Assembly (NCBI GenBank): GCA_937976305.1
Contig: CALJSB010000073.1
Span: 1 to 46,674 of the forward strand
Direction of reading: 5' to 3'
Length of the DNA: 46,674 bases
Source: an uncultured Acidimicrobiales bacterium
GTDB taxonomy: Bacteria; Actinomycetota; Acidimicrobiia; Acidimicrobiales; SZUA-35
Below the pieces are notes generated by a model. The model did not search any database. It was not told the origin of the DNA and saw nothing but the letters and a program-made list of their open reading frames with translations. Below are positions 15,022 to 24,598 of this stretch, piece by piece; the first letter of the stretch is position 1; each line of letters opens with the position of its first letter. A program made the translations under genes and the position numbers.

Positions 15022-16302
15022 ATGAGCGACGCCAAGGCGCTACACGCTGTTGTCACCGAGTTGGTCGGTGATGATCCGCCGATCCGAGTCACGCTGCCCG
15101 ATGGGCAATCGATCGGCGCCGATGATGCGCCGGCAACCGTGCATGTTCGTTCCGACGATGCGCTGCGGTATCTGGTGCGTGCGCCGGGCGAGCTTGGGTT
15201 CGCTCGGGCTTATGTCTCTGGCGCGATAGATATTGAGGGCGACATCTTCACTGTGGTGGGCCTTCGTGAGGCGATCCCGGATGTGAGACTGCAGCCGGCC
15301 GTGATGGCCCGCTTGGCCAAGCTCGCCGGTGCCGCTGTGGTGTCGGGTCCAGCGCCGATTCCACCAGAAGAAGTCAGGCTCGGAAGCTCGTGGCTTTCGC
15401 ACACTCGCCAACGCGATGCCGCATCGATCAGCCACCACTACGACGTGTCGAACGACTTCTATTCGCTCGTGCTCGGCCCATCGTGGACGTATTCGTGCGC
15501 AGTGTTTGAGAACGAGTACGACACGCTCGAACAAGCCCAGTGGAACAAATACGACTTGATTGCGAAGAAGCTCGATCTACAGCCGGGCATGCGGCTTCTC
15601 GATGTTGGCTGTGGGTGGGGTGGCATGGTGATGCACGCGGCTTCGCACTACGGCGTCGAGGCCGTCGGCATCACGATTTCGGAGAACCAGGCTGAGCTTG
15701 CCGAGCATCGAGTGAAGGAGGCTGGTCTCGAGGATTACGTCGAGATCAGGCTGCAGGACTACCGCGACATCCACGACCGTGAGTTCGATGCAATCAGTTC
15801 GATCGGCATGTTTGAACACGTGGGCTTCACCCAGCTGCGCGAGTATTTCTCGTTGCTGCACTCCAAGCTGCCGGTTGGTGGGCGCTTGTTGAACCATCAG
15901 ATTGGTCGCACTCCTGATGTCGGCCCTCGCACTCGATTCCGCCAAGAGCGCACGAAGATTCACCCTCGTGGCTTCGTCCACCGGTACGTGTTTCCCGATG
16001 GCGAGCTTCACGAAGTTGGAGATCTCACCGGCTCGATGCAGCGCATTGGTTTTGAGGTGAGACACGTCGAGTCGCTGCGCGAGCACTACGACAAAACGTT
16101 GCAGCGCTGGGTCGCCAACCTCGAGGCGAATTGGGACGAGGCCGTGTCGCTCACCTCTGAAGGCCGAGCCAGGGTGTGGCATCTGTATATGGCGGCTTCT
16201 GCGCATCAGTTCCGCACGAACCGAGTGCAGGTCCACCAGATTCTTGGTGTGAAGACCGCAGACAACGGTGAATCGGGTGTACCTCTTCGCTCGAAGTGGT
16301 AG
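15022..16302 (+). CDS. cfa: Cyclopropane-fatty-acyl-phospholipid synthase family methyltransferase
   Basis: 426 residues. Adds a methylene or methyl group from SAM to unsaturated acyl chains of membrane phospholipids. Residues 1-100 form the lipid-binding (SCP2-like) N-domain. H-H-Y-D-V-S-N-D-F-Y, W-T-Y-S-C-A-V-F with the active-site Cys, L-D-V-G-C-G-W-G-G (SAM site, near residue 194), G-I-T-I-S-x-x-Q, and M-F-E-H-V-G are all in their usual order. ATG at 15022 has GGGG just upstream; an ATG at 15010 is possible. A cyclopropane and a mid-chain methyl product cannot be told apart by eye. Confidence 0.9.
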   Translation: MSDAKALHAVVTELVGDDPPIRVTLPDGQSIGADDAPATVHVRSDDALRYLVRAPGELGFARAYVSGAIDIEGDIFTVVGLREAIPDVRLQPAVMARLAKLAGAAVVSGPAPIPPEEVRLGSSWLSHTRQRDAASISHHYDVSNDFYSLVLGPSWTYSCAVFENEYDTLEQAQWNKYDLIAKKLDLQPGMRLLDVGCGWGGMVMHAASHYGVEAVGITISENQAELAEHRVKEAGLEDYVEIRLQDYRDIHDREFDAISSIGMFEHVGFTQLREYFSLLHSKLPVGGRLLNHQIGRTPDVGPRTRFRQERTKIHPRGFVHRYVFPDGELHEVGDLTGSMQRIGFEVRHVESLREHYDKTLQRWVANLEANWDEAVSLTSEGRARVWHLYMAASAHQFRTNRVQVHQILGVKTADNGESGVPLRSKW

Positions 16303-16320
16303 TGGAGCTGAGCCCGTGAA

Positions 16321-16370
16321 CGAACTGGAGGCCGGTACCGACTGAAACGCCGGTGGGAGCCTCCAGAACG
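16321..16370. repeat. Palindromic intergenic element, copy 3
   Basis: Left arm CGAACTGGAGGC, right arm GCCTCCAGAACG, centre with GAAACGCCGGTGGGA. It fills the gap between the convergent methyltransferase (ends 16302) and kinase (ends 16377) genes. Confidence 0.9.
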
Positions 16371-16376
16371 ATGGGG

Positions 16377-17987
16377 TTAGAGGCAGGCGGGGGCGCTGTC
16401 CGGAGAGATTCGGTTGTTCGACCCGATGGCCCGCACCACGACGCATGGTCGTTCTTCGGGCGTCGCCAGGGTGAGAATTGCCGGCACCGACTCGGTCTCG
16501 ATCAGCTCCGCACCGTCGCTGTTGGCAACCCGCTCGAGCTGATAGGTGGCTCCGGTTGTCACGCCGTTCCAGGTGACTTCGTAGACGAGCGGGTCGTCCG
16601 TCGGCGAGAAGGCCACGTCAGTTGGTTGTTCAGGCGCACCGAAGAAGGAGTCTTCATCGAGCGCAGTCGTCGTCGTTTGTGGTGTCGCAACGTCGCCGCC
16701 GTCGCTGCTGCCGACCACAACGGCGGCAATGACGATGGCGGCGAACACGGCACCTGCCAGGGCAACACCGCGTAGTTTCCGGTTCGAGAAGGAAGTTGGC
16801 CCGCTCGGAGCATTGACGTTGCTGACGTCTGACTCCACAACTGGCAACGGCTTCTCGCGAACCCGAGCGATCGTCCGCGTCGCGAGTTCGTTCTCGAGCT
16901 CGTGACCTGCATCGGCGCTCTGGCGTTGGCCAGCTGTTTGCCGACTGGCCCCGTTCTGGCCGGCTCCGTTCTGGTCGTGCCCGGCGGCCACGTCCGCTGA
17001 GGGGGCGCTCGTCGGTGTCGCTTCGCCGAGAAGGGTCGACGAAGAGTCAACGACTGCGCTGGACTGAGACGGATCGAGGCTGAGGGGCAACGCCGTCTGC
17101 GCCATCCCGTTCGCCCGTTGAACAGCTTGCAGGGCTTGGCCAAACTCCGACGCTGTCGAGTAGCGATCGGAAGGGTCCTTGGCCATCGCGCGCTGGATCA
17201 CCTCGGCGAGGCCCCGAGGTGCTGATTCGAGGGGGAGGCGAGGTGCTGGTTCGATCAGAATGCGTCGGGCGAGTTCACCGACGGATTGATGGCTGGGTCG
17301 AGGAAACGGCCGACGCCCCACCAGCAAGGTGTAGAGCGTGGCAGCGAGCGAGTACACGTCAGACGCAGCTGTCGCAGTGTCGCCTTCGATCAATTCAGGC
17401 GGCGCATAGTGGACGGTCAGGCCACCACCGCTCCCGGTGATCGTCCGGTCGTCGGCGAAGCTCGAGATACCAAAGTCGCCAAGCGCAGGCTGGCCAAAGT
17501 CGGAGACAAAGAGATTGTTCGGTTTGATGTCGCGATGGATGACACCGTTGGCATGCGCTGTTTCGAGCGCACCGGCCATCTGCACGCCGAGCGACAGGCC
17601 ACCATCGATCGAAATCGGCCCGCTGTTTTTCACCAGCTCGCCGAGGGTGCCTCGACCGAAGTACTCCATGACGATGGCTGGCCTCTGATCTGAGGTGAAC
17701 GCAGCGTTGAACACCGTCACGATGTTGGGGTGCTGGCTGAGCACACCGAGGGCTCGACACTCTCGCTCGAATGACTTCCGCTGAGCTGCGGATTCGAGAC
17801 CCACATTGAGCACCTTGACGGCGACGAATCGATTGAAGCCAAGTTGTTTGGCCCGGTAGACCTTGCTGAACCCGCCAGTACCAATTGGTTCGAGCGCTTC
17901 CAAGCCGTCGATCTGCAGCACAGACGCGCCAGTTGCAGCCCCATCATCCGGCTGGCGCCGGAGCAGCGACGACAGTCGGGTCCGCAT
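16377..17987 (-). CDS. Transmembrane Ser/Thr protein kinase with outer FN3-like domain
   Basis: 536 residues. Kinase domain (about 27-290): G-T-G-G-F-S-K-V-Y P-loop, V-A-V-K Lys, H-R-D-I-K-P-N-N catalytic loop, G-D-F-G metal loop, Y-A-P-P-E-L activation end, D-V-Y-S-L-A-A. A Ser/Thr/Gln-rich linker leads to one transmembrane helix (about 426-446) and an outer domain of ~80 residues with two Cys that looks like a single fibronectin type III fold, where Mycobacterium PknB has PASTA repeats. It should phosphorylate Thr sites read by the FHA proteins of this locus and be opposed by the PP2C enzyme. ATG at 17987 chosen at the start of conserved sequence; the frame runs on to 18233 but overlaps the divergent gene. 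Confidence 0.88.
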   Translation of the reverse strand: MRTRLSSLLRRQPDDGAATGASVLQIDGLEALEPIGTGGFSKVYRAKQLGFNRFVAVKVLNVGLESAAQRKSFERECRALGVLSQHPNIVTVFNAAFTSDQRPAIVMEYFGRGTLGELVKNSGPISIDGGLSLGVQMAGALETAHANGVIHRDIKPNNLFVSDFGQPALGDFGISSFADDRTITGSGGGLTVHYAPPELIEGDTATAASDVYSLAATLYTLLVGRRPFPRPSHQSVGELARRILIEPAPRLPLESAPRGLAEVIQRAMAKDPSDRYSTASEFGQALQAVQRANGMAQTALPLSLDPSQSSAVVDSSSTLLGEATPTSAPSADVAAGHDQNGAGQNGASRQTAGQRQSADAGHELENELATRTIARVREKPLPVVESDVSNVNAPSGPTSFSNRKLRGVALAGAVFAAIVIAAVVVGSSDGGDVATPQTTTTALDEDSFFGAPEQPTDVAFSPTDDPLVYEVTWNGVTTGATYQLERVANSDGAELIETESVPAILTLATPEERPCVVVRAIGSNNRISPDSAPACL

Positions 17988-18030
17988 CGGGTGCCAATCG
18001 GTCCGGTGGCTGATGTCTTGAGTTCGACTC

Positions 18031-18059
18031 TTGACCCTCGAAGATTCGGGTCGATAGAG
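18031..18059 (+). promoter_or_regulatory. Possible promoter of the T7SS-like operon
   Basis: TTGACC (18031-18036), 17-bp spacer, ATAGAG (18054-18059) just before the GTG at 18064. The -35 is good, the -10 is weak, and the region also has the imperfect dyad GACCC...GGGTC. Weak evidence; the GAGG at 18057-18060 may simply be the ribosome-binding site. Confidence 0.25.
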
Positions 18060-18063
18060 GATT

Positions 18064-21000
18064 GTGGCGATAGACGACACAAAGGACGCTCCGCGCTTGC
18101 GGCACTGGCGTTCGATTGTTGTTCTTGCGCTCGTCTTCTGTGGGATCGGCGCCGTCATCTGGGCAGCAACGAGATCGGACGGTCGGACCGGTACGCAGGC
18201 GACGACCAACGATGGCGGGGCGTGGCTCCTCAAGCGGGATGCTGGAGCGATTGGTCACCTGAATCGAGAAGTGCTCGAAGTGACAGCGGGCGTTCGTGTT
18301 GCTGACGCCGGTGCCGACTTCGACGTCGATCAAGCAGGCGATCTGATTCTCGTCCACGACCGTTCGACGAATCAGTTGATGGCCATCGACGGACGCACGC
18401 ACCTCTCACGCGGATCCGTGCTGGTGCCCAGCGACATCGTGGCAACACCAACTGAGAGGGGCGTCGTGTTGTATTCGCCGCAACCGTTTGCGGTGTGGAG
18501 TTTCAGCGAGGGTGGCTTCCTCGAACTCGGCGACATCGAGACCGAACAGCCGGCGGTGCAAGCCGACTCAGCCGGTGTCGTCGCCATCACGACGACAGGC
18601 GAGGTCGCTGCCTTGGTGCCCGAGACGGGCGATCTGTCGTGGATCGAGAACGGCATGGTCATGACGACGGTGCCCGAGACTGGACTGCCTTCATCAGTGT
18701 CGCTCACTACTGCCGTCGCGGATCAGGCTCTGTTCGTCTCTGAGGAGTCGTTTGCGGTCGTGAGTCCTGACGGTGAGGTTGTGGAGCACACCCTCGACAC
18801 GGCGTTGACGGCGTTGCAGCAGCCATCATCTGCTGGAGAATCGCTCGTTGCTGTCACCGAAGATGGCCTGCTCGTCCGGATTGGGCTGGGATCGGGGGAG
18901 TCCGAGACCATCACTTCGTTGGAGTCCTCAGATGTTCTTCCGCTGATCGATCATGGTGGCTGTCAGTTTGTCGTCATGGCCTCGACGCCCGGTGGTTCGA
19001 CCCCTGTTTTCGAGAAGGTCTGCAACGGAGCGGTCGTGGAGCAGGCCGAACTCACCGGAACCGGGGCACAGCTGCGGCTTCGTCTCGTGAATGGCTGGGT
19101 CTGGATCAACGACCTGGATACCGGCGGAGCCTGGATCACCAGCCCGGACAGCGACCTCGCTCGCATCGACGACTGGGGTGCTGCCCTCGCAAACGACAAT
19201 CTCGATGAGTCTGATGCCACGACCGAAGACGGTGGCGGCATCGAAGAAGTTCAGATCAACCCCGACGCCGAAGATGCTGAGCTCGTCGAAGCCGATGAGC
19301 TCGACGAAGACCAAGAGAACGAACCGCCTGTCGTGCGTCCGGACGAGGCGAGCACCCGAATCGATCGGCCCGTTGTCATTCCGGTCTTGGCCAACGACGA
19401 GGACGCAGATGGCGATGTGCTGCTTGTGTCCGAAGTGATTATCGACGGGCCACCCGGCGTCTTGGCCGTGATCACACCGACGCGCGACGCCGTCCAACTC
19501 TCTCCGCCCGCCGGCTTTGTGGGGACGATCCGCTTCGACTACTTCGTGACCGACGGGCGGGGCGGCACCGGGAGTGCTGAGGTCACGGTAGAGGTGACGG
19601 CGAACTCGGCCGAAACGAACCGTCCGCCTGAGCCCGTCACCGATGTCGCCGCAGCGCGCGCCGGCTCTCCGGTTTCTCTCGACCTTCTCGCCAACGACAC
19701 CGACCCCGACGGTGATGCGCTCGTTCTTCTCGATGTGACCGGCGATGCCGGATTGACAGTGTTCGACCCCGGCGGACAGCTGACGTTCACCCCCAACACC
19801 ACGGGTACGGACGCTCAGATCGAACTGGCCTATGTGGTTGCTGATGATTTCGGCGCAACCGCTGAGGGCAGAGTGCTCGTGAACGTCCGGTTGGAAGACG
19901 CCAACAACCCGCCGGACGCCCGCAATGACTCCGTGGTCACCAGCGTGGGCAGCCCGGCTCGCGTGAATGTTCTCGAGAACGACAGCGACCCGGATGATGA
20001 TCCGCTGCTTGTTGCCCGCCAACCGATCCTGATCTCCGATCCGAACGGGCCGGTGTCGGTCGGCGGCACCGCCGCTGGCGACGGTGAAGGAACAACGGCC
20101 ACAGGCGGCAACGCCCAGGTCACGACAGACGGTGAGTTCTTCTTCGTGCCCGACGAGCCGGGTACCTACCTCTTCGAGTACCTCATCTCGGACGGCCAAA
20201 ACAACGACAAAGCGCAGATTCGAGTCGACGTCGATGCTGCCGATGCCAACAAGCCCCCGGTTGCAGTGCGAGACGACGTGACGATTCCCGTCGGCGGCAC
20301 CCGGATCGTTTACGCCCTCGACAACGACGGTGACCCGAATGGTGACGTCGTTGGCATCGTCGAGTGGTCGGGCACCGATGGGCTCCTGATCGAGGAGATA
20401 CCCGGCATTGGCTTCCGCGTCACGGTCGAGGCATCGGCCCCAGACCGAGCAGTCTTCAGGTATGCGATCTCTGATGGCGTCAACGAACCGGTCGGTACCG
20501 CGGTTGTGGTGTCGGTGGTCGACGTTGAACCGCTGAATCAGCCGCCGATCGTTCGGCCCGATGCTGTCGAGGTACGGGCCGGCCGTTCAACCACCATCAA
20601 GGCACTCGCCAACGACTACGACCCCGAAGGCGGGCCGCTCGAGATCCTTCGTGCGGCGGAGATTCTCGGTGTCGACGCAGAGATGCGAGTGGGCCCGCAG
20701 GGCCAGACCATCGTGCTGACCGTAGGTCCTGAGGTTCGGCGTGGCTTCACGTTCGGCTACGACGTTCAAGATGAAGACGGCGCCAGTTCGGCTTCCGTCA
20801 TCGAAGTTCGAGTGATTGCCCCGGGCGAGCCGAACCGCCCGCCTGTTGCCCGTCCCGACGTTGGTCGAACCATTGCCAACACCGCAGTGGTCATCGAGGT
20901 ACTGGCAAACGACTCTGATCCGGACGGCGATGCGATCCAGGTCGAGTCGATTGCCCGTCAGCCTGCCAACGGCACCGTCGACATTCTCGAAGACGGTTCG

Positions 21001-24000
21001 GTTCGCTACGAGCCGGTAAACGACTTCACCGGCACCGACCGCTTCTCGTACGTCCTGATCGACACCGAAGGTGAGCGTTCGGTCGGCGTTGTTCAGGTCG
21101 GTGTCACGCCTGAGTCGAAGGAGAACCGTCCGCCTTCGGCAAACCCCGACACATTCAACGTCACGGCCGGTGCGGGACCTGTTGTGCTCGACGTGTTGGC
21201 CAACGACTTCGACCCAGACAACGACCCGCTCTCGCTGCTGTCCGTCACGTCGACGAGCGCCGGCGATCTGACGTTGAACGAGGACGGATCGATTGTCTTC
21301 GTCCCGCCCGAAGAGCTCATCGACGAGACAGCGACGCTCGAGACCTCTTTCTCTTACGACCTCGCCGACGACGCCGGAAACGAGTCGTCTGCGACCGTGA
21401 CGATCGTGATCGAAGCAGCCCCTGACCCCGAGCCTCCTGTGGCGGTGGACGACCAGGCCGGGCCCGTTCGAGCTCGCAGCACGGTGACGGTGAACGTTGC
21501 GGCCAATGACCTCGATCCGGACGGCGAGATCACCGATCTGGTGGTGACGTCGGGCGATGCCGACGTTGTTGTCACCGGGCAGCAGGTCCAGATCACGGCT
21601 GGCACCGAGAGCAGCCAGCACACCTACACCATCACCGACGTCGATGGTCTCACTGCGACGGCCACGATCACTCTCTTTGTGGTCGACAACGAGGCCCCGG
21701 TCGTTTCTCCGCTCACCGTCGAGACCGCAAACGAGACCCCCGTACGCCTGTCGCTTGCCCCGCAGGCATCCGATATCGACGAAGATCCGCTCTTCTTCGT
21801 GTGCTGCGACAACACCCGAGGAGGCATTGCAACGATCGAATCGGCCGGCGAGGGCGTGCTCGACGTGACCTTCGAGCCGAGCCCTGGGTTCTCCGGGGAA
21901 GGTGGTTTCTCGTATTCCGTCGACGACCAACAGGGCCACTTGGTGTCTGCATCGGTGACGGTGGTTGTCCTGCCGCCAGATAATCGTCCGCCAGTTGCCA
22001 CCGACGGATCGGTCGAGGTTGAAGCGGCCTCCGCCGAAAAGGGCCTCGGCGTTCCTTACGACCTCCGTGGTCTCGTCTCCGACCCAGACCCAGACGACAC
22101 ACTCACGTTCGATGTGAGCACGAACCCCGGCTCTGTCGACATCTCGGTCAGTGGATCGACCGTGGTGGTGGCGGCACCAGCGACCGCCGCCGGTGAAACG
22201 GCAACTGTTTCGTACACCGTGACGGACAGCTTCGGCGAGACCGCCTCGGGAACGCTGACCGTCACCGTGACTCCGGTGAGCGACCCGCCGCCGCAGGCCG
22301 TCAACGACACCGCCACGACCAATCAAGGCCAAGCGATCGACATCGACGTACTCGCCAACGACGTTGATCCGCTCGGTCAGGGTCTTTCGATCTCTCAGGT
22401 CGGAGCCACGGCAGATGGCGCAACTGGCCCGGGAGCGGCAGAGGGTTCCGTCACCTTCACTCCGGACAATGAGTTCTTTGGCACGACGACCTTCACGTAC
22501 ACGATTCGAGATAGTGCAGACGCGGACGATCGGACAGGCCTCGGTCAGGTGACCGTGGATGTCATCGGTCGACCGGATGCCCCTGCTCCGCCAGCTGCGA
22601 CCGCAGACAATGCCGTTGCGACGATCACGTGGAACACGCCGGCATCGAACGGTGCGCTCGTTGAGGCATACGTGCTCGAGTACGAGGACGTCACCGCTGG
22701 CGGGACGGCCCAAGTTGAGCTCGGGGCCATCAACAGCCATACCTGGAATGCCCTGACCAACGGCAACGAGTACCGCTTCCGAGTCCAGGCTCGAAATGTG
22801 GCCGGATGGGGCGAGTTCAGCGGCTGGTCGGCTCCGGTTCGGCCAGACACCATCCCCGAAGCACCGGCTGCACCGCTCGTCGCGTTTGGCGACGGGGAGC
22901 TGGCTGTTACGTGGACCGCGCCGCCGAATGACGGCAGCGCGATCACCGGCTACCTTCTCGAGATCGGCGCTGGTGACAGCCAAATCGTCACCCTCGGTGC
23001 CGGCACCAGCTTCGACTGGTCAGGCCTCACCAACGGTGTCGAATATCAGTTCCGAGTCGCTGCGGTGAACTCCGCTGGGGAGTCTGACTGGTCTGGATGG
23101 TCTGCATCAGAGCATCCGCTCGGTTCGCCACTCGCTGCAGGGCCGCCCAACGTCAATCGCGGCGATCAGTTTCTCGACATCACGTGGGTCGCACCAAACA
23201 ACAACGGTGACCCGATTCAGCAGTACGAGGTTGAGATGCGCTCGTCCGGGCAGGTCGTGACCGTTGCCGATGGTGGCACCACGAACCATCGCTGGGCCGA
23301 TCTGCCGAATGGTGTCGAACAGCAATACCGGGTGCGGGCCATCAACCGTGCGCCCGAGCCGGGCAATTGGAGTAGCTGGTCGCTCCCCGTCAAGCCTTGC
23401 AGCGTGCCGGATGCCGGTGGCGCTCCCACAGTCGTACGCGGCGACACCGAGGTCGTGGTGAGCTGGACGCCACCGAACGATCAGGGTTGTGCCATTTCTG
23501 GTTACACGATCATCGCCAACGGTTCGATCACTCAGACAGCCGGTGCAGGCTCGACGAGTCACACGTTCACCGGGCTCACGAACGGCACGCCGTACACGTT
23601 CCGGGTGATCGCAACGAACGAAGAGGGCGATGGTGCACCGAGCGCGGTTTCGGCTTCAGTGACCCCGGCCGGACCGCCGCTTCCTGGCCCATCGATCACG
23701 AGCGCCGCACCGACAGCCGTCGGGCAGATCACCGTGAACTATGGCGGGGCGGCACCGAACGGCAGCCCGATCACGTCGCACGAGATTCGCATCGATGCCG
23801 GCGGGCCAATCACGGTGCCCGCAGGTCAATACGTCGCCACTGGACTCGGCCAGAATCGTGACTACAACTTCCAGGTTCGGGCCTGCAACGACGTCGGCTG
23901 TAGCGGGTGGAGCGCAACGTCGACGGCGCGAACGTGGGGCCCGCCGACCGTTCCCACCGGCGTCAGTGCTTCGGCCGGCAATGCCACGATCACAGCGTTC

Positions 24001-24501
24001 TACAACCCTCCGGCCAATGACGGCGGAGCTCCGGGGTTCAACTACGCCATCGAGCTCGTGCCGAACAACTTCAGCGGCTCGTCGGCCGGAGCAAACTCCT
24101 TCACATGGACGGGTGTCGCAAACGGCACGACGCACACGATCAGGGTCCGAGCATGTAACGACGTCGGCTGCTCAGCGTGGGTCACAACCACCGCCACACC
24201 GGTTGCGCCACCGCCTGCCGCATCGATCAGTCGGGGTAGCACATCGACCCCATCTGACTGCACCCACCCGTCCTGTGCCCGGATCTTTGTCAACACGTCC
24301 AACTACGCGCCGGGCGAGCCCATCACCATCACGTGTCACTCGAGCTTCGCCGGTGCGTTTGCGACCTACAACCGAACCTCAGATGGCAACGGCTCCCATG
24401 CTGGCGAGCAGTGCTACTTCGGTATCCCAGGAAACACGGTGTGGGTCACAGTGGTTGGCGCACAGTCGGGATCGGTGACCTCAAACTCCATCGTCTGGTG
24501 A
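18064..24501 (+). CDS. Giant membrane-anchored protein with cadherin-like/Ig and FN3 repeats
   Basis: 2145 residues. Short cytoplasmic N-terminus, one transmembrane helix (about 17-36), a beta-propeller-like part to about 370, then an acidic linker. From about 419 to 1500 there are 11 modules of ~95-115 residues opening with N-[RKQ]-P-P-x-A-x-x-D and carrying V-L-A-N-D-x-D-P-D-G-D, the Ca-binding-type signature of bacterial cadherin-like domains. Six FN3 domains follow (about 1502-2050; L-T-N-G-x-x-Y-x-F-R-V). The last ~90 residues form a distinct domain with four Cys. It is presumably an extracellular adhesin or cell-wall-spanning sensor, anchored by its N-terminus. GTG start with GAGG upstream. 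The STK gene diverges from it with 76 bp between. Long antisense frames in it are shadows. Confidence 0.88.
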   Translation: MAIDDTKDAPRLRHWRSIVVLALVFCGIGAVIWAATRSDGRTGTQATTNDGGAWLLKRDAGAIGHLNREVLEVTAGVRVADAGADFDVDQAGDLILVHDRSTNQLMAIDGRTHLSRGSVLVPSDIVATPTERGVVLYSPQPFAVWSFSEGGFLELGDIETEQPAVQADSAGVVAITTTGEVAALVPETGDLSWIENGMVMTTVPETGLPSSVSLTTAVADQALFVSEESFAVVSPDGEVVEHTLDTALTALQQPSSAGESLVAVTEDGLLVRIGLGSGESETITSLESSDVLPLIDHGGCQFVVMASTPGGSTPVFEKVCNGAVVEQAELTGTGAQLRLRLVNGWVWINDLDTGGAWITSPDSDLARIDDWGAALANDNLDESDATTEDGGGIEEVQINPDAEDAELVEADELDEDQENEPPVVRPDEASTRIDRPVVIPVLANDEDADGDVLLVSEVIIDGPPGVLAVITPTRDAVQLSPPAGFVGTIRFDYFVTDGRGGTGSAEVTVEVTANSAETNRPPEPVTDVAAARAGSPVSLDLLANDTDPDGDALVLLDVTGDAGLTVFDPGGQLTFTPNTTGTDAQIELAYVVADDFGATAEGRVLVNVRLEDANNPPDARNDSVVTSVGSPARVNVLENDSDPDDDPLLVARQPILISDPNGPVSVGGTAAGDGEGTTATGGNAQVTTDGEFFFVPDEPGTYLFEYLISDGQNNDKAQIRVDVDAADANKPPVAVRDDVTIPVGGTRIVYALDNDGDPNGDVVGIVEWSGTDGLLIEEIPGIGFRVTVEASAPDRAVFRYAISDGVNEPVGTAVVVSVVDVEPLNQPPIVRPDAVEVRAGRSTTIKALANDYDPEGGPLEILRAAEILGVDAEMRVGPQGQTIVLTVGPEVRRGFTFGYDVQDEDGASSASVIEVRVIAPGEPNRPPVARPDVGRTIANTAVVIEVLANDSDPDGDAIQVESIARQPANGTVDILEDGSVRYEPVNDFTGTDRFSYVLIDTEGERSVGVVQVGVTPESKENRPPSANPDTFNVTAGAGPVVLDVLANDFDPDNDPLSLLSVTSTSAGDLTLNEDGSIVFVPPEELIDETATLETSFSYDLADDAGNESSATVTIVIEAAPDPEPPVAVDDQAGPVRARSTVTVNVAANDLDPDGEITDLVVTSGDADVVVTGQQVQITAGTESSQHTYTITDVDGLTATATITLFVVDNEAPVVSPLTVETANETPVRLSLAPQASDIDEDPLFFVCCDNTRGGIATIESAGEGVLDVTFEPSPGFSGEGGFSYSVDDQQGHLVSASVTVVVLPPDNRPPVATDGSVEVEAASAEKGLGVPYDLRGLVSDPDPDDTLTFDVSTNPGSVDISVSGSTVVVAAPATAAGETATVSYTVTDSFGETASGTLTVTVTPVSDPPPQAVNDTATTNQGQAIDIDVLANDVDPLGQGLSISQVGATADGATGPGAAEGSVTFTPDNEFFGTTTFTYTIRDSADADDRTGLGQVTVDVIGRPDAPAPPAATADNAVATITWNTPASNGALVEAYVLEYEDVTAGGTAQVELGAINSHTWNALTNGNEYRFRVQARNVAGWGEFSGWSAPVRPDTIPEAPAAPLVAFGDGELAVTWTAPPNDGSAITGYLLEIGAGDSQIVTLGAGTSFDWSGLTNGVEYQFRVAAVNSAGESDWSGWSASEHPLGSPLAAGPPNVNRGDQFLDITWVAPNNNGDPIQQYEVEMRSSGQVVTVADGGTTNHRWADLPNGVEQQYRVRAINRAPEPGNWSSWSLPVKPCSVPDAGGAPTVVRGDTEVVVSWTPPNDQGCAISGYTIIANGSITQTAGAGSTSHTFTGLTNGTPYTFRVIATNEEGDGAPSAVSASVTPAGPPLPGPSITSAAPTAVGQITVNYGGAAPNGSPITSHEIRIDAGGPITVPAGQYVATGLGQNRDYNFQVRACNDVGCSGWSATSTARTWGPPTVPTGVSASAGNATITAFYNPPANDGGAPGFNYAIELVPNNFSGSSAGANSFTWTGVANGTTHTIRVRACNDVGCSAWVTTTATPVAPPPAASISRGSTSTPSDCTHPSCARIFVNTSNYAPGEPITITCHSSFAGAFATYNRTSDGNGSHAGEQCYFGIPGNTVWVTVVGAQSGSVTSNSIVW
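19318..22560 (+). repeat. Eleven tandem cadherin-like modules
   Basis: Module starts fall near 19318, 19618, 19906, 20248, 20536, 20833, 21124, 21427, 21688, 21982 and 22282. Modules 9 and 10 lack the canonical L-A-N-D-x-D-P motif and module 9 contains a C-C pair, so they have drifted. DNA identity between modules is low, indicating ancient duplication. Confidence 0.8.
22567..24220 (+). repeat. Six tandem fibronectin type III modules
   Basis: Modules begin near 22567, 22858, 23134, 23416, 23680 and 23944. Each has W-x-x-P or Y-x-x-P in strand B, an L-T-N-G-type turn and an R-V/Q-V strand F. The last two share R-A-C-N-D-V-G-C-S, suggesting a recent duplication. Confidence 0.8.
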
Positions 24502-24598
24502 TTCGCGCCCAAGAGCGCTTGATTTCTGCAGATCGTGGCCAACGGCTGCTGTCGTTGTCGCTCCTTGACCAGCGGCTCATTCTGCCGATGGGAGCTGT

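Noticed and set aside
18928-22983. Long minus-strand frames (423 and 798 codons) inside the giant gene
   Set aside because: They arise from high GC and third-position bias in the repeats; the plus frame carries clear domain motifs throughout.
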